64,000 nt of DNA, from the NCBI GenBank assembly GCA_037349105.1, contig JAYJMM010000071.1:992001-1056000 (forward strand), written 5' to 3'. The notes beneath the pieces were generated by a model. The model was not told where the DNA came from, ran no database searches, and saw nothing but the letters and a program-made list of their open reading frames with translations. The stretch is from Limnomonas spitsbergensis (Eukaryota > Chlorophyta > Chlorophyceae > Chlamydomonadales). Numbering within the stretch: the stretch's first letter is position 1; the number at the start of each line of letters is the position of its first letter. Position numbers and translations under genes: made by a program. Shown here piece by piece: positions 1 through 10,900 of the stretch.

Positions 1-770
1 GGTACAGGCGATTAGACCTGCCCACTTGATATCCCTAGGTACAGGTGATTAGACCTGCCCACTTGATATCCCTAGGTACAGGCGATTAGACCTGCCCACT
101 CGATATCCCTAGGTACAGGCGATTAGACCTGCCCACTCGATATCCCTAGGTACAGGCGATTAGACCTGCCCACTTGATATCCCTAGGTACAGGCGATTAG
201 ACCTGCCCACTCGATATCCCTAGGTACAGGCGATTAGACCTGCCCACTCGATATCCCTAGGTACAGGCGATTAGACCAGCCCACTTGATATCCCTAGGTA
301 CAGGCGATTAGACTTGCCCACTCGATATCCCTAGGTACAGGCGATTAGACCTGCCCACTCGATATCCCTAGGTACAGGCGATTAGACCTGCCCACTTGAT
401 ATCCCTAGGTACAGGCGATTAGACCTGCCCACTCGATATCCCTAGGTACAGGCGATTAGACCTGCCCACTCGATATCCCTAGGTACAGGCGATTAGACCT
501 GCCCACTCGATATCCCTAGGTACAGGCGATTAGACCTGCCCACTTGATATCCCTAGGTACAGGCGATTAGACCAGCCCACTCGATATCCCTAGGTACAGG
601 CGATTAGACCTGCCCACTCGATATCCCTAGGTACAGGCGATTAGACCTGCCCACTCGATATCCCTAGGTACAGGCGATTAGACCTGCCCACTCGATATCC
701 CTAGGTACAGGCGATTAGACCTGCCCACTCGATATCCCTAGGTACAGGCGATTAGACCTGCCCATTCGGG
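1..770. repeat. 37-bp tandem array, about 20.5 copies
   Basis: The unit starts GGTACAGGCGATTAGACC and ends ATATCCCTA. It repeats every 37 bp (starts at 1, 38, 75, 112 and so on) up to about 770, where the last copy breaks off in CCCATTCGGG. There are no spacers, so it is not a CRISPR array. Copies differ mainly at one site (CACTTGAT or CACTCGAT). The array may continue beyond the left edge of the window. Confidence 0.97.
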
Positions 771-892
771 ATACGTGCATTCTTCCTACTGCACGGAAGT
801 TGTGCCATTGTGGGTCAATCATGCAATTCACTCAGGCAGCACCCCTGCAATATTTTGCCTGCGAGATGCAGCTAAGAAGCAGCTCTCCTTGA

Positions 893-2525
893 TCATGCTG
901 GAGTCAGCAGTGGGCAACCCACCTGCTCTTCCTCAAAGTCCAGCGAGTCGCAACTCGCCGCTGCGGCCTCCCACGCTCTCGCGGCCTTCTCCTTCGCCCT
1001 CGCAGCTGCTGCTGCTTTTGTCGCTGCTGCTGTTCTCACGACACCCCTCGCCCCCATCCCCGCAGCTGCCTCTGCTCCTGCATCATCCCCTTGGGCACCA
1101 GGATTGCCGCCGCTGCCGCTGCTGCCGCCGCAAACGCCACTGCTACCGCCGCCCATTCTGCTGCTGCCGCTGCCAAAGCCGCTGCTGCCTGCTGCTGCTG
1201 CTGCCGCGGGCATTACCGAGCTCTGACCCAGATGCGGCGTGCTGGGCACCTGCTTCTGCTGCCGAAGATGCCGAGCAAGAGCACATTCATTCTCCTCTGT
1301 CGACCATCTGCGGGGCACACCCACCTGACGAACCGGCCTCTGGAAGCTCCAGCCAGCGGGCGCAACCTGTACGCCACGGCGCCAGGCGTCAGCGCCCATT
1401 GGCTGGAGCTCCGCCGGTGCGTCCACCCCAGCCCTCTTACAGGGCGCTTCCGCCAGGGGCAGAGACGACGGGGCCAGCATGCTCTTCGTGGTGTGGGGCA
1501 GGGGCGGAGGCGCCTGCATGCTGGTCATGGCCAGGGGCAGTGACGGCGGTGCGAGCACGCTGTTCGCAGCCAGAGACAGAGACGGCTGTGCGAGCATGCT
1601 GTTCGCAGCCAGGGACGGAGCCAGCAGCAGCAGCATGCTCTCCGCGGCCTGCCCGCCGCCTTGCAAGCATCGAACACGATCGCCCGTTGCCATGCAGTGT
1701 CGAGGGAGCAGTGCTGCGGCTCCCGGTGCCGACGCTGGCTGTGGTGTGGGGACTAGACCGGCAGAGGGTAACACTGCAAAAGCTGTACCCACTGAGCCTG
1801 CAGCAGTGTCTGCAGAGGAAGCAGCACTGCCAGTGCCTGGAGTAGGAGCCGCAGCAGCCGCAGCGCCACATGAGCCAGCAGCAGGAACTCCAACAGGGGC
1901 TGTACCAGGATTAGTACCAATCCAGCTTGCAACAGGGGCTGTAGCAGGGGTAAAACCACAGGCGGCTGCAGCTGTGGCTGCAACAGGAGTTATCTGACAG
2001 GATGGAGGGCAGGCCGAGGGTGCCTCAAGATCTTCCGGCTGGCTGGCTGTGTCGTCTGGAGAGGCAAGGCCCGGAGCCTCTGCCTGTCTGGCTTGTGCCG
2101 CCGCTGCCGCTGCCACTCTTGCACGCTTCGCTGCTATTCCCGCCGCCTTCGCTGCCCGTCCCGCTGCCATATTTCGTCCCGCTGCAATGTTACGTTCCAA
2201 AGCCGCCGCAGCCCTAGCCAATGCTGCATCAGGCACCACTGGGTTAGCAGCTATCCCAGGACCGGCGGCCGCAGATCCTCCCGCGGTGGATCCGCCACGA
2301 CGGGGGCCAGGGGGCAGGCCTGGTGCTGCTGCCTGCCGCCGGGACTGATCAGGAAAAGCGCAGGCCGCCACATCGAGATCAGCAGCCGCTACGTGTCCCA
2401 CAGGTGCTTCAAGTCCCGCAGCTGCCGCAGAGGTTTCGACCAGGCAAGGGGTATAAGGTAGGCCCGATGCTGCGGAATCGCCTGGGGAGGACCTGCATGG
2501 ACCGGGCAGCAGATCTTCCTTCAGT
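893..2525 (-). CDS. Ala-rich low-complexity protein, 3' exon (hypothetical)
   Basis: Minus-strand open frame of about 540 codons ending in a stop at 893. I recognise no domain. In order it shows an Ala-rich segment with basic patches (AAKAAGIAAKRARVAAAAA, about 2130-2200), five tandem 13-residue repeats with core SMLAP-SLPLA (39-bp units, about 1475-1640), a WSTEENE motif, a Gly/Ser-rich tract and an acidic end (DFEEEQVGCPLLTPA). The frame also runs on into the pyrimidine-rich minisatellite at 2530-3322, where it reads only as Pro/Ser/Leu/His repeat. I infer that this repeat is intronic and that the exon begins after an AG near 2525 (CACTGAAG then GAAGATCTG). Nuclear location is a guess from the basic patches. 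Confidence 0.45.
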
Positions 2526-2529
2526 GCAA

Positions 2530-3322
2530 GGCAGGGATGGGAGAGAGTGGTGGGGGGGAAGGGCAGGGATGGGAGGGAGGGGGGGAGGGGGGGCAGGGAT
2601 GGGAGGGAGTGGGGTGGGGTGGGGGTGGGGGTGGGGGGGGGGGGCAGGGATGGGAGGGTGTGGGGGAGGGGGGGCAAGGATGGGAGAGAGTGTGTGTGGG
2701 GGGGGGCAGGGATGGGAGAGAGTGGGGGGGGGGGGGCAGGGATGGGAGAGAGTGTGTGGGGGGGGGGGGGCAGGGATGGGAGAGAGTGGGGGGGGGGGCA
2801 GGGATGGGAGAGAGTGTGGGGGGGGGGGGCAGGGATGGGAGGGAGGGGGGGAGGGGGGCAGGGATGGGAGAGAGTGGGGGGGGGGGGGCAGGGATGGGAG
2901 AGAGTGGGGGGGGGGGGGCAGGGATGGGAGGGAGTGGGGGGGGGGGGGGGGGCAGGGATGGGAGAGAGTGGGGGGGGGGGGGCAAGGATGGGAGGGAGTG
3001 GGGGGGGGGGGGGCAGGGATGGGAGAGAGTGGGGGGGGGGGCAAGGATGGGAGGGAGTGGGGGGGGGGGGGCAGGGATGGGAGGGAGTGGGGGGGGGGGG
3101 CAGGGATGGGAGAGAGTGTGGGGGGGGGGCAGGGATGGGAGAGAGTGGGTGGGGGGGGGGGGGGCAGGGATGGGAGGGAGTGGGGGGGGGGGGGGGGCAG
3201 GGATGGGAGGGAGGGGGGGAGGGGGGGCAAGGATGGGAGAGAGTGTGGGGGGGGGGGGCAGGGATGGGAGAGAGTGGGGGGGGGGGGCAAGGATGGGAGA
3301 GAGTGTGTGTGTGTGTGGGGTA
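2530..3322. repeat. G-rich minisatellite, unit about 28-32 bp
   Basis: About 27 copies of a core GGCAGGGATGGGAGAGAGTG, each followed by a run of 8-16 G (plus strand), ending in a short GT run near 3302-3318. Each unit has several G-runs, so G-quadruplexes are likely on the plus strand. On the minus strand it is a 790-base C/T tract, which would fit an intron of a minus-strand gene. Long Gly-rich or Pro-rich open frames here are artefacts of composition. Confidence 0.95.
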
Positions 3323-3597
3323 GCAACCCCAACTAGGTGCGAGCGGGAAGGGTTTAGGATTGTCGGGAAAAAAAATGTTGATTGTTGTTGGGAGAGCATG
3401 CGATGGCTCGGTACTTCTACTGTCATGTTTGCTACAAAAAAGTAGCGGTAGCCGGTAAGAATGACGTAGTGTAGGGAATGTGCAGCGTAGTTGTAGGATC
3501 AGTGCAGGGTGATTGCACCGCAGTTCAGAAACCATGTACCGATAATAATAGTCCTTCCTGGTGTAAGTACCGGTAGCAGAATTTGCCTTGAAGTAAC

Positions 3598-4295
3598 GGT
3601 GACTGAAACTCAGTGACTGAAACTCAGTGACTGAAACTCAGTGACTGAAACTCAGTGACTGAAACTCAGTGACTGAAACACAGTGACTGAAACTCAGTGA
3701 CTGAAACTCAGTGACTGAAACTCAGTGACTGAAACTCAGTGACTGAAACTCAGTGACTGAAACTCAGTGACTGAAACTCAGTGACTGAAACACAGTGACT
3801 GAAACTCAGTGACTGAAACTCAGTGACTGAAACACAGTGACTGAAACTCAGTGACTGAAACTCAGTGACTGAAACACAGTGACTGAAACTCAGTGACTGA
3901 AACTCAGTGACTGAAACACAGTGACTGAAACTCAGTGACTGAAACTCAGTGACTGAAACTCAGTGACTGAAACTCAGTGACTGAAACTCAGTGACTGAAA
4001 CTCAGTGACTGAAACTCAGTGACTGAAACTCAGTGACTGAAACTCAGTGACTGAAACTCAGTGACTGAAACTCAGTGACTGAAACTCAGTGACTGAAACT
4101 CAGTGACTGAAACTCAGTGACTGAAACTCAGTGACTGAAACTCAGTGACTGAAACTCAGTGACTGAAACTCAGTGACTGAAACTCAGTGACTGAAACTCA
4201 GTGACTGAAACACAGTGACTGAAACTCAGTGACTGAAACACAGTGACTGAAACTCAGTGACTGAAACTCAGTGACTGAAACATAATTCAGCCACC
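3598..4295. repeat. 14-bp tandem array inside a hairpin-ended dispersed repeat
   Basis: About 49 copies of GTGACTGAAACTCA, with scattered CACA variants. The array is bounded on the left by GGTGACTGAA (3598-3607) and on the right by TTCAGCCACC (4286-4295), followed by GCAAGGACC. The same borders without the expansion occur at 12863-12896 and, inverted, at 24813-24846. This copy therefore looks like a short inverted-repeat element whose interior has expanded. Confidence 0.93.
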
Positions 4296-4905
4296 GCAAG
4301 GACCATAGGCAGGACAGCACTGCGTAGGGGATGCCGGGTGCTGTATACGTGCTTTTCATTTCCTTACAATTAATGTTGTTAATGGGTGAGGGACACACCG
4401 AAACAAAAAATTCTCGAAAATGAATGCCATCTTCCAATCAGGGATCGGGAGTTTTGGTCGCACGTTTGCTGACAAGAAGTGTGAATAAGCAATTTAATCC
4501 ATGCCCGATGGTTGGCAAATCAAATTCACATCCCGGCACCTGTATCATCAGCCTCAACACATTTGTGTAGACCTCGTTCCATATCCGGAAATTAAATTAT
4601 CCTCAACCTGGCCAGACCAGGGGCCAGCTCAGCGCTAATCCAACAAAGACGGAACCCCGAAAACCAGAAACTCATTCCCCTGGAGTCGTTTACATCATTG
4701 ACTCATGGCTCTCTCAATAAAAAGAAATTAGGCGCCCGAAAAGCTCATTATATCATCTGCAATACAGTAATGCAGTGTCGCAAGTACCAGTATAGTTCTC
4801 AATCAAAGAGACGAGGTCTCTGACAAACCCCATTCGTCGTAAACAACATAATAGTTTGTGCGACGCGGCTCTCGCAGCCAAAGAAAGCAAACTGCCCTTA
4901 TTGCG
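4296..4905. other. Intergenic or intronic, no gene seen
   Basis: About 610 bases of mixed composition with no convincing open frame, tRNA or repeat, apart from the end of the preceding repeat element (GCAAGGACC). Confidence 0.5.
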
Positions 4906-6107
4906 CTACCTGTTCATGCGCCTCACAGCATCAGCCTGGTTCCTCCGGCCGGGTGAACCTCTCTGCCACTGAAGCATGCGGCATAGTCGACACCCATAGC
5001 TGCACCACCGACACTTGACACATCCCAAAACCCATGCAGCTGGATCTGGGGCAGGCGTGTCAGGGGCAGAGGGCGCCACGGCAGGGGGCTCGGGGGCGGC
5101 CGGCGCCAGGGCTGGGATGTCAGGGGTAGCTGGCTCTGGAGCATCTGGACCTGGGGCTGATGTCTCAGGGGCAGCAGTCTCTGGGTTTGGAAGCGCTGGT
5201 CTAGCTGCGACTCCAGCACTACTCAGGCTGCTGATTGTGCTGATGTCGGTAGCATTCCTGAGCTTGCTGACTGTGCTGATCTCGGTAGCATTTCTGAGGT
5301 TGCTAAATGTGCTGATCTCGGTAGCATTCCTGAGGTTGCCGATTGCGCTGATCTCGGTAGCATTCCTGAGGTTGCTGACTGTGCTGATCTCGGTAGCATT
5401 CCTGAGGTTGCTGACTGTGCTGATCTCGGTAGCATTCCTGAGGTTGCTAAATGTGCTGATCTCGGTAGCATTCCTGAGGTTGCTGACTGTGCTGATCTCG
5501 GTAGCATTCCTGAGGTTGCTGATTGTGCTGATGTCGGTAGCATTCCTGAGGTTGCTGATTCTGCTGATCTCGGTAGCATTCCTGAGGTTGCTGACTGTGC
5601 TGATCTCGGTAGCGTTCCTGAGGTTGCTGATTGTGCTGATCTCGGTAGCATTCCTGAGATTGCTGATTGTGCTCATAGCATGGTCGTCTAGCCGGCCTTG
5701 TCCTCGCCCACATACTGCTGCATTGGAACACTCCCCCTCCTTGCCTCCCCCCTTGCTGGAGCTGCTGATGGCCGCCTCCTTTCCAGTGTCGCAGCCAACC
5801 TCCCCAGCTGTTGCTCCTGCTGCGTGCAACACCAGATCAACCCTCCTGCCTCCGTCACGGCCCATGTCCCTGCCCCAGGCAGGGCCTTGGACTTGCGCAT
5901 GCGCCTGCTCCGCTGCATCCCTGCCCGCACTCTTGCCTGAGTCTAGATCTACCACGAAAGCTGGAGCTGCATGAGGAGTGTTGCTGGCTGGATCAGCCCG
6001 TAAGGCAGCGACGTCTCGCATCAGCTTCACGCTTCTCGCACTAATCGCGCTATAATCGAGGGGGGGTCTCTCACTTCTGCATTCTATCGCCGCTATTCGA
6101 CTGGATT
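4906..6107 (-). CDS. Exon with 12-residue repeats and a Cys-rich C-terminal motif (hypothetical)
   Basis: A strong acceptor (CTTTTTGTCTCGGCAG) precedes 6107, and the frame after it is open to a TAG at 4906. An AG|GTAGCG at the same place could instead be a donor. The N-terminal part is Gly/Ala-rich. The middle has about 13 tandem copies of a 12-residue unit such as STISNLRNATEI (36-bp units, 5223-5680), each with an N-A-T sequon. Then comes a Pro/Ala/Glu-rich linker with repeated PAPxxPAP-like steps, and a C-terminal GCVKCRWCSYGCRLC, that is C-x2-C-x2-C-x3-C-x2-C, which could bind zinc. From memory, short GCxKCR-type motifs occur in algal nuclear proteins; I could not check this. Function unknown. 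Confidence 0.5.
5223..5680. repeat. 36-bp coding minisatellite
   Basis: About 13 copies of a 36-bp unit (plus strand, core GCTGATCTCGGTAGCATTCC), in frame with the minus-strand exon. Because 36 is a multiple of three, other frames are open too and give spurious Leu/Val-rich or Ser-rich proteins. Confidence 0.93.
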
Positions 6108-6295
6108 CTGCCGAGACAAAAAGCGCGGAAGGATACCATAAAAACAGCTGAATCTATCCAGTGTACCACGAATCCTTTCTTTCGAAATATATGCACCGAT
6201 GAGCACGCATCCTACATTTGTGATGAAAGCGCAGTGAATACACACTTGTCCGTACTAAAATACCGGTTCAATCTTCACGGTACATGTACTGGCAC

Positions 6296-6450
6296 CCAGG
6301 TCAATGACGTTACACCTCTGGGCCCTGCTCAAAAAAGGCTCGGCCGCGTGGGCGCGTATCTCAAGGGTTGGGAGGAAAGATGGAAAGAAACACAGAAGGG
6401 GGCAGGACCATAAAAAGGAGGAAAACGTGGAAAATAAAGTGAAGGGACAA
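6296..6450 (+). repeat. Dispersed repeat family 1: 65-bp head plus GA-rich tail
   Basis: The head reads CAATGACGTTACACCTCTGG, then GCCCTGCTCAAAAAAGG, then CTCGGCCGCGTGGGCGC, followed by about 100 bases of purine-rich sequence. The same head occurs near 60415 (plus) and inverted near 33785, 34050 and 34565, again with GA-rich (or CT-rich) flanks. No coding potential. The class is unknown; it could be the terminal part of a non-autonomous transposon. Confidence 0.7.
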
Positions 6451-7002
6451 AGCAAAAGGTTGAAAAACACAAAATACAAAGGAAGCACCCGGGTAACCGG
6501 CACTCCTACTGGCACGTTGTTTCAATTTACGAAATCGGGTCACTTGATTCACACTTGTTCCTGGTTCATACCTGCGTGGCTGCGAGTGCAGTGGTGCGGC
6601 GTCTGCCATGAGCCCAACCAAACTTGTGTCCAGCGGGGGGAGCAGGCTCGGGGGCACGTGTGCAGCCCCGAGGGTGGATAGCTCACCCGTCACACGTGAC
6701 AAGGAGCGCTCAGACCTGCGGGGTTGGGGTGGTTGATCAGGGTTAAGGGTTGAGGGTCAATGCCAGGTTTAGTCCGGTATACCCCTCTGCCCTAGGGCCT
6801 CCCATCAGCTGCCCTGGCCGAGCCAACTCATGGAGCTGCCAAGTGTGTCGCGAGGGTTCAAATAGCCACCGGCATACAGCCTCTGCCGTGTCAGCCCCCA
6901 TGCAATGAAGTCGGGAGCACGAAGGCAGCAAGCTTGCTCTCTACCACCACCGGCATGATTCCTACAGCCGGATCAAACAATTGGAGGCCTCCTCCAGCAT
7001 CT
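6451..7002. other. Intergenic, no gene seen
   Basis: Mixed sequence with a short GGGTTAAGGGTTGAGGG stretch near 6737 that resembles degenerate TTTAGGG telomere-type repeat. No reading frame here is supported by splice sites or recognisable motifs. Confidence 0.4.
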
Positions 7003-7230
7003 ACATGCATGTTTAGGATGGTGCATACCCGCTGGGCCCTGCTGAACGCTCGGCCACGTGGGGCTAGTAGGGAAGGACTAGGCTCAATTCCAGCTACCAA
7101 GCACAGCCTGGGCCAAGGTTCAGCCATGCCAACCTCCTATGTGAGGGGGCAGGAACACGGAACTCGGCGCTCTAGGCGGGGGGAGAGAGAAGACTGTGTG
7201 GCGGGTTCGATCCCTCAACCTCTGGGTATG
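7003..7230 (+). repeat. SINE-like dispersed repeat family 2, copy 1 (about 225 bp)
   Basis: Closely matches 25941-26165 over its whole length: both run from a GCATACCCGCTGGGCCCT core through CTCGGCCACGTGGGGCT, TATGTGAGGGGGCA or its variant, and GGCGCTCTAGGCGGGGGGAG to TCGATCCCTCAACCTCTGGG. Near the 3' end GGCGGGTTCGATCCC resembles a tRNA T-arm (Pol III box B). The left part shares its core with dispersed family 1. A third, shorter match lies at 63781-63835. Confidence 0.75.
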
Positions 7231-7394
7231 CATCTATATGCATGTGTGTAGCCTCGTGCAGCTGGATGTGTCATGTCTGTCCACCTCCATCAGGCAAGGG
7301 GTGCGGCTGGAGGCCCTTCCTTGCATGCCATGGGGCCACAAGGCCTCACTAGAGGCATAGCTAGAGTGCAAGACAGCAGACGATATACATGTGT

Positions 7395-7475
7395 AGGTGC
7401 TACAGGAGTGCAGTGGGAGCGTGGGTTCGAATCCCACTGGATTCACCACGATTGGGAAAACCTCTCAGCGTTTCA
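7395..7475 (+). repeat. tRNA-derived SINE-like fragment
   Basis: Contains GTGGGTTCGAATCCCACTGG, a perfect tRNA T-stem and loop with a consensus box B, followed about 15 bases later by AAAACCTCTCAGCG. The tRNA-like unit at 61375-61447 has the same T-arm and the same AAAACCTCTCGGCG downstream, so the two share ancestry. No good box A is visible here. Confidence 0.6.
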
Positions 7476-7916
7476 TGCCTCGGCCTAGAGGCACTGAGAT
7501 TCCGAGACCAGGGGTAATTTCAGTGTGCAGTTCAGGGCTTAGCGTTAAGGGTTTAGGGCTAATTTCAGTGTGCATTTGTGCATCTTACAAACTTGTTGGT
7601 CGGCTAGTCAGTCACCACTAGGCTGACAGGAATAATCCCTGGAGTGGCCTTGCGGGCCTACCAACAGCCGCCAAGAAAAACAGGGCTGGCTGCTCCAAGC
7701 CTAGCCAGCTGTTAGCCGACTTGCAAGCTGCACTCTGTACGTGAAGGCCGAAAGCCTACAAACGACCGACAGCGCATTCTGCAAGTGTGGGCTGGCTTGC
7801 CGGCTCTGAGCCGGTCGTAAGCCGGCTTGCAAGCTGCACTCGTCAGACATAGGCATCCTGAAATAAACAGTGTGAGACACCCCAACTAAACCCTTGCCGC
7901 CCTCACACAAATCCTT
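7476..7916. other. Intergenic with a direct repeat
   Basis: No gene seen. A direct repeat of about 25 bp around GCTTGCAAGCTGCACTC occurs near 7720 and again near 7820. A GGGTTTAGGG-type stretch lies near 7550. This region is downstream (3') of the minus-strand frame ending at 7917. Confidence 0.5.
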
Positions 7917-10900
7917 TCATGCTTTCACACTTTTTATCCCAAGCCCTGGCTGGTGCGCCCACCTTAACGGTACTGGTACACACCTGGTTTCAACAGGAGC
8001 CTCAACGCCCAAGCTCTCCGCTGGATAATCCAGACCACTCGGGAATGGGGAGGGCTCCCCAGCACTGATCTGCCCCGGGCCAGGGGAGGGCTCCCCCCCA
8101 GCGCTGATCTGCCCCGGGCCAGGGGAGGGCTCCCCAGTGCTGATCTGCCCCGGGCCAGGGGAGGGCTCTCCAGCGTTGATCTGCCCCGTCACCTGGCCAG
8201 GGGGCTCGGAAGAAGAGCGGAGAGCACGAGGAGGGCCATGGGCGGCAACCGACAGATCCTGATCAGATCCCGCTGGTTTGTCCGCACTGATCTGCTTTTC
8301 TGCCTCTCCAGGCCCCTGACATGAAGAGTGTCTACCGCTAACATGCCCAAGGACAGCGCCCAGTGGACTTGGGTAACAACCCGCGGGCTCGCACACGCTG
8401 ACGTGCCTTATTGTCTGGCCAGGCGCTTCAGCGGAGCGGAGAATACGAGCAGGGCTGGATGGAACAACCGATGCAGGCTCCTTAGATCCTGGGGGCTGGA
8501 TGGATCCTGAGGGCTCCTTAGATCCTGGGGGCTGGGTAGATCCTGGCGGCTCCTTAGATACTGGGGGCTGGGTAGATCCTGGGGGCTCCTTAGATCCTGG
8601 GGGCTCCTTAGATCCTGGGGGCTCCTTAGATCCTGGGGGCTGGGTAGATCCTGGCGGCTCCTTAGATACTGGGGGCTGGGTAGATCCTGGGGGCTGGATA
8701 GATCCTGAGGGCTCCTTAGATCCTGGGGGCTGAATAGATCCTGAGGGCTCCTTAGATCCTGGGGGCTCCTTAGATCCTGGGGGCTGGATATATCCTGGGG
8801 GCTCCTTAGATCCTGAGGGCTGGGTAGATCCTGGGGGCTCCTTAGATCTTGGGGGATCCTTGGATCCAGGGGGCTCTTCAGATCCACGAGTCTCCTTTGA
8901 TCCTGGAGGCTCCTTAGCTCCTGCTGGCTCGCCATCACTGATCTGCCTTGCTGCCTCGCCAGGCGCACCGGCAGAGCGCAGCACACAAACGGGACTAGAT
9001 GGCCCAACAGGCGGACACTGCTTCCATCCTGCGGCATTGCCTGCGGTGACATGCTTTGGCCGATGGCCAGGCGCATCGGCAAAGCGGCGCGCACGAGCGG
9101 GACTCGACGGCCCAACCGATAAACGCAGCTTCAATCCTGCAGGCTCGCCTGCGCTGCCGCACGTCCGTGCCGGAAGAGGGGCATCAGATGAGGAGCGGAG
9201 TGTGTGAGTGTGGCCATGGGCAGAGACGCATACAGTCTGCTTTGGCTCCCCGGGCTCGTCATCGGAGCACCCATCAGGCTCGTCTTGGCTGGTCTGCCTT
9301 GCTGCCTGGGCAGGCGCATGAACATGGGCGCAGACATGAGCGCGGGTAGATGGGAAAACAAGTAGAGGCTCCTCAGATCCCGAAGGCTCGCCCGTGTTGA
9401 CATGCGCAGGATCGTCGCCACAGATCTGACTTGCTGCCTCGGCAGGCGCGTCGGGGACAGAGCGGAGCGTGCGAGCAGGGCTGCGGTCGGCAGCCGGTGC
9501 AGGCTCTTCCGACGAGCAGTCAAAGCTGGAGGGAGCCACATGTGCCCCAGAGGCAGAACAGAGAGTGTGTGCCTCACCGGCTGCAGCTGCAGCCTCACCA
9601 GGTGCTGCAGCCTCACAGGCTGCAGCTGCAGCAACACCAGATGTTGCAGCAACACCAGAAGTTGCAGCCTCACCAGATGTTGTAGCTACACCAGACGTTG
9701 CAGCTACACCAGACGTTGCAGCTACACCAGACGTTGCAGCTACACCAGACGTTGCACCCTCACCAGATGCTGCAGCTACACGAGATGTTGCAGCTACACC
9801 AGATGTTGCAGCCGCAATAGCAGCTGTAGCTACACCAGATTTTGCAGCTACACCAGATGTTGCAGCCACACCAGCAGCGGCGGCCACACTCGATGGAGGA
9901 CGGAGCACTTGCGCGTCAGAGACAGAGCGGAGCTTGCGCACAGGGCTGTGAATTATAGTCGGGGGTAGCCCTCTTGCACTCAAGTTTACGCCGCGTAGAG
10001 GAGCTGCGTGTGCCGGCCGCTGGCGCAGCGGGGATTTACCAGCGGGCTGTCCAGGCGGGCAGTGCTGCTCGCGGCCAGAGCTGGACCGCAGCCGTTTGCT
10101 CCCGTTTGCGGGCCCCGGCTGGCTCGCCAACTTGGCTGACGCGGCGGCGCTCTGCTCTGCGGCCCTGGTGACTGGCTTCGTCGGCTTAGCGGCTTGGTTT
10201 GTACTTTGTACAGCCTGCTTCTTGGCAGTACGGGCCTGCCCCGCTGGCAAATGCTTCTCCAGCGGCTGTATGTTGGCCGTCGCGGCTGGGGCGCTGCCTG
10301 GAGCTGGCGGCTGCTGGACTAGTTCGGGTTCGTGGGCTGCGCCGGAGGCTGGGTCAGAGGCTGGGTCGGGGGCTGTAGGGATGGCTGAGCTGGAGACTAG
10401 CCGGGAGGCTGGGCTGGATTCTGGGTTGGGAGCTGCGCCAGAGGCTGGGCCGGAGGCAGGGTCAAAGGCTGGGTTGGGGGATGGGCCAGAGGCTGGGCTT
10501 GGAGATGGGTTGGGGTCAGAGCCAGAAGCTGGGTCAGAAGCTGGATCAGAGGCTGGGTCGGACGGGAGGTGAGAGGCTGGGTCGGGGGATGAGCCGTGGG
10601 CAGAGCCAGAGGCTGGGCCAGAAGCTGGGATGGAGGCTGGGCCAGAGGCTGGGTCGTGGGCTGGGCCGGAGGCTGGGTCAGAGGCTGGGTCAGAGGCTGG
10701 GTCAGAGGCTGGGTCGGAGGGTAGGTGAGACGCTGGGCCGGGGGCTGGGTCGGTGACTAGGCCGGCGGCTAGGTGGGAGGCTGGGGCAGGGGCTGGGTCA
10801 GAGGCTGGGTCGGGAGCTGTGGCAGAGGCAGGGCCAGAGGCTATGCCGGAGTCTAGGTCTACGCTGTGCTTTTGCACCAGGGCTGAGGGCTCGGTGCCAG

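Noticed and set aside
1..770. CRISPR array
   Set aside because: Direct repeats with no spacers at all; eukaryotic context. The same holds for the 14-, 17- and 25-bp arrays.
775..2461. Plus-strand frames in the Ala-rich region (up to 356 codons)
   Set aside because: GC-rich sequence leaves all frames open. The minus-strand frame alone has a regular 13-residue repeat and an ordered basic-to-acidic layout.
2323..3445. Gly/Arg-rich plus-strand and Pro/Ser/Leu-rich minus-strand frames of 250-340 codons
   Set aside because: Pure translations of the G-run minisatellite; several frames are open simultaneously and G-run length varies without regard to phase.
5015..5974. Plus-strand 319-codon frame with SVAFLRLLTVLI repeats resembling a membrane protein
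   Set aside because: Shadow of the 36-bp coding minisatellite. The minus-strand reading has a strong acceptor and a motif-bearing C-terminus.
6304..6702. Frames of 113-125 codons
   Set aside because: They overlap the family 1 repeat and its GA-rich tail, and reading them gives only repeat-derived sequence.
6891..7127. Minus-strand frame with APRGRAFSRAQRVCT, also present at 25730-26068
   Set aside because: The shared protein-like string is explained by the family 2 repeat. Neither copy has an independent start or splice support, and the frames end at different places.
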